64,000 bases of DNA from Flavobacterium reichenbachii (GTDB lineage: Bacteria; Bacteroidota; Bacteroidia; Flavobacteriales; Flavobacteriaceae), in NCBI RefSeq assembly GCF_002217435.1, contig NZ_MUHF01000002.1, forward strand, positions 1 to 64,000. The letters are read 5' to 3'. Positions 62,327 through 64,000 of the stretch are shown piece after piece. The notes under the pieces are model-generated. The model was not told the origin of the DNA, made no database searches, and saw nothing but the letters and a program-made list of their open reading frames with translations. The translations under genes and the position numbers were made by a program. Every line of letters begins with the position of its first letter. Within the stretch, counting starts at the first letter, position 1.

Positions 62327-63059
62327 ATAAATAATCGTAATAAATTTCGGTTAAATATAATCCGTGTGCCGGAACCGAAAACCCGGCTTTTTCTCTGCTT
62401 TTGCTCGCAATTATGTTTTCAAAATCTACCAGAGAAATTTTATGCAGACCAATATTTACTAATGTTCCAACAATAGAACGAACCATATTTCTTAAAAATC
62501 GATTTGCCGAAATGGTAAAAACCAGCTTGTTGTTTTCTTGTTTCCAATAGGCTTCAAAAATTGTGCAGTCAAAAGTATTTACATCGGTATGGACTTTAGA
62601 AAAACACTGAAAATCGGTGTGTTTCAATAAGATATTTGCAGCTTCATTCATCAAAGCTACATCTAATTTTTGATTAAAATACCAGCTCAATTCTTCCAGA
62701 AACGGATTTTTAAAAGTATTAATGTGGTATTCATAAGTTCTTTTAGTTGCATCAAAACGACAATGTGCTTCATTGTCAACCAAAATAATATCAAAAACAG
62801 CAATGTCTTTAGGTAAATAAGAATTGAGTTTATGCACCAAATTCGGTACGTCAATCGGAGTTTCATGATCAAAATGAGCATACATTTCCCTTGCGTGAAC
62901 TCCAGTGTCTGTTCGACCTGCACCCATTGCATTAATTTCAGAATTTAACAAAACCGAAAGAGCTTTGTTTAAAGTTTCCTGAACAGAAGATGCGTTAGGT
63001 TGAAATTGCCAGCCGTGATAATGTGTGCCGTTATATGCGAAGTGGATAAAATATCTCAT
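62325..63059 (-). CDS. truA: tRNA pseudouridine(38-40) synthase
   Basis: 244 residues. The catalytic Asp lies in AGRTDTGVHAREMYAHFD near 50-66. HCRFDATKRTYEYHI, FLRNMVRSIVGTLVNIG and AGFSVPAHGLYLTEIYYD complete the TruA signature. It modifies U38, U39 and U40 in the anticodon arm of tRNAs. The stop codon (TAG) is partly provided by the heptad repeat downstream. Confidence 0.96.
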   Translation of the reverse strand: MRYFIHFAYNGTHYHGWQFQPNASSVQETLNKALSVLLNSEINAMGAGRTDTGVHAREMYAHFDHETPIDVPNLVHKLNSYLPKDIAVFDIILVDNEAHCRFDATKRTYEYHINTFKNPFLEELSWYFNQKLDVALMNEAANILLKHTDFQCFSKVHTDVNTFDCTIFEAYWKQENNKLVFTISANRFLRNMVRSIVGTLVNIGLHKISLVDFENIIASKSREKAGFSVPAHGLYLTEIYYDYL

Positions 63060-63061
63060 TT

Positions 63062-63335
63062 TTTAGGGACAGAGGTTCTGAAGTACAAAGGTACAAAGGA
63101 TTTTTTGAAGATGCTAAGATTCTGAGATACTATCCCGAAGTCTACATTGTAGAGATGCACTGCAGCGCGTCTGAGCCGAGATTAGTAAAATACATTATTA
63201 AAACAGGTAAAGTATCTTCCCATTCATAAAAAAAGTATTAAGATAGATTTAATTAAAAAAAAACTTAGAACCTTAGTATGTCAGAACCTTTAAAAAAAAC
63301 CTTTGTACCTTTGTGACTCAAAACCTATGAACCTT
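63062..63335. repeat. Imperfect inverted repeat with AAAGGTACAAAGG arms
   Basis: Left arm at 63068-63125 (GAGGTTCTGAAGTACAAAGG, GGTACAAAGG, GCTAAGATTCTGAGATAC). Right arm at 63268-63335 contains the reverse-complement type blocks CTTAGTATGTCAGAACC, AACCTTTGTACCTTTGTG and CCTATGAACC. Non-coding. It separates truA from the divergent phosphoesterase gene. Confidence 0.7.
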
Positions 63336-63342
63336 TAGTAAA

Positions 63343-63837
63343 TTGAAAAAAATTCTCCTCCTTTCCGACACTCACAGCCATATTGATGATACTATTTTAA
63401 AATATGTAAATCAAGCAGATGAAGTTTGGCATGCCGGAGATATCGGAGATTTGAATGTTACCGATACGATAAAAAAACTAAAACCGCTGCGCTGCGTTTA
63501 TGGAAATATAGATGATGCAAAGGCAAGATTGGAATTTCCGCTGCACAATCGTTTTATGTGCGAAAATGTTTCGGTCTGGATCACGCATATTGGAGGTTAC
63601 CCCGGAAAATACAATCCAAATATTAAGGAAGAAATGGCTTTAAATCCTCCTAAATTATTTATCTGCGGGCATTCACATATTCTTAAAGTTATGTTTGATA
63701 AAAAGAATAATTTATTACATATGAATCCCGGAGCAGCAGGAAAAAGCGGTTTTCATCAGATGAGAACAATGCTTCGTTTTGTAATCGATGATGATAAAAT
63801 AAAAGATTTAGAGATTGTAGAAATAGGGAAGAAGTAA
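63343..63837 (+). CDS. YfcE/MJ0936-like metallophosphoesterase, TTG start
   Basis: 164 residues. The five metal motifs are present: SDTHSH, HAGDIGD, YGNIDD, WITHIGG and CGHSH. The only plausible start is TTG at 63343; the in-frame ATG at 63328 is stopped by a TAG at 63337. YfcE-like enzymes hydrolyse phosphodiesters in vitro with Mn; the physiological substrate is unknown. The gene converges with a sensor-kinase fragment. Confidence 0.88.
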   Translation: MKKILLLSDTHSHIDDTILKYVNQADEVWHAGDIGDLNVTDTIKKLKPLRCVYGNIDDAKARLEFPLHNRFMCENVSVWITHIGGYPGKYNPNIKEEMALNPPKLFICGHSHILKVMFDKKNNLLHMNPGAAGKSGFHQMRTMLRFVIDDDKIKDLEIVEIGKK

Positions 63838-63841
63838 GGAA

Positions 63842-64000
63842 TTAATGAGGAAGGGGAATTTGTATTTTAATTGAAGTTCCTTTGCCGGGTTTTGATTTAA
63901 TGCTGAAACTTCCTTTAAATTTTTTAATTCTCGCTCTTATTCTGTTTAAACCAAAACCTTCGGCTTTGTTTAGTTTATCGGTCTTAAATCCAATCCCGTC
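63842..64000 (-). CDS. C-terminal end of a sensor histidine kinase (partial)
   Basis: Translation of the minus strand from the window edge gives DGIGFKTDKLNK, EGFGLNRIRARIKKFKGSF and SKPGKGTSIKIQIPL before the stop at 63842. These are the G1 and G2 boxes and the end of a HATPase domain, with the R-ARI spacing typical of NarX/DesK-type kinases. 52 residues are visible; the rest lies beyond the window. Confidence 0.88.
   Translation of the reverse strand, partial: DGIGFKTDKLNKAEGFGLNRIRARIKKFKGSFSIKSKPGKGTSIKIQIPLPH

Noticed and set aside
1..64000. Prophage, integrative element or insertion sequence
   Set aside because: No integrase, transposase, relaxase or phage structural gene was found on either strand.

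Overview
This 64 kb window is chromosomal DNA of a Bacteroidota bacterium, most probably a Flavobacterium. The evidence is the low-GC, AT-tract-rich sequence, a type IX secretion C-terminal sorting domain, a bacillithiol-type BshB1, a menaquinone pair (hotdog thioesterase plus isochorismate synthase), and a Bacteroidota-type promoter (TTG-N19-TAnnTTTG) in front of the tRNA-His gene. Most genes lie on the minus strand. No rRNA, CRISPR array, prophage, transposase or biosynthetic gene cluster was seen.

Layout. 0-9 kb: purL, a secreted endonuclease I with FN3, lamin-tail and T9SS domains, small secreted proteins, and a beta-helix lipoprotein whose 3' end exists as a second, decayed copy. 9-11.5 kb (plus strand): menaquinone genes, bshB1 and tRNA-His. 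11.8-24 kb (minus): a zinc metallopeptidase, a 1350-residue hybrid sensor kinase, aldehyde dehydrogenase, an RluA-type pseudouridine synthase, a four-helix-bundle (S23-like) cassette, panB, an SH3-domain protein and L-serine dehydratase. 24-27 kb (plus): a CPA2 antiporter, a lipoprotein and a glyoxalase-fold protein. 27-39.8 kb (minus): an accessory stretch of small enzymes (2H phosphoesterase, DUF1801, SRPBCC, LOG, tandem GNATs, lactonase, MBL hydrolase, serine hydrolase, AraC/SDR pair) ending in decaying lipoprotein genes. 40-42.5 kb (plus): an M14 peptidase flanked by a direct repeat. 42.6-47.6 kb (minus): an arginase-like protein, GNAT, DUF2625, SUFU and a lipoprotein beta-carbonic anhydrase. 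47.8-48.8 kb (plus): an alpha/beta hydrolase. 48.9-57.7 kb (minus): a large flotillin-like SPFH protein, a TPM protein, an SDR/AraC pair, a DUF2314-ankyrin protein, and a four-gene operon of an SPFH protein, a zinc ribbon, a coiled-coil/zinc-ribbon protein and an acidic protein. 58-64 kb: lpdA, a NUMOD4/HNH protein, an MsbA-like ABC exporter, truA, a YfcE-like phosphoesterase and the C-terminal end of a sensor kinase.

Most intergenic structure belongs to a few recurring families. (i) An element of about 100 bp ending in AACCCGTTGGGT-type inverted repeats has four copies or parts here, each just 3' of a minus-strand gene. (ii) Hairpins are built from 7-bp units such as GTTTCAA. (iii) Six near-identical terminators of the form AATCCGA...TCGGATT lie between 46.9 and 58.0 kb. 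(iv) A direct repeat of about 75 bp (TCCCGCTGTA...) flanks the M14 peptidase gene. The strongest candidate for an undescribed system is the SPFH/zinc-ribbon operon at 54.6-57.7 kb. Its architecture recalls, but does not match, the Bacillus YdjFGHI membrane-stress complex. All functional names rest on reading motifs by eye; no database search was run.
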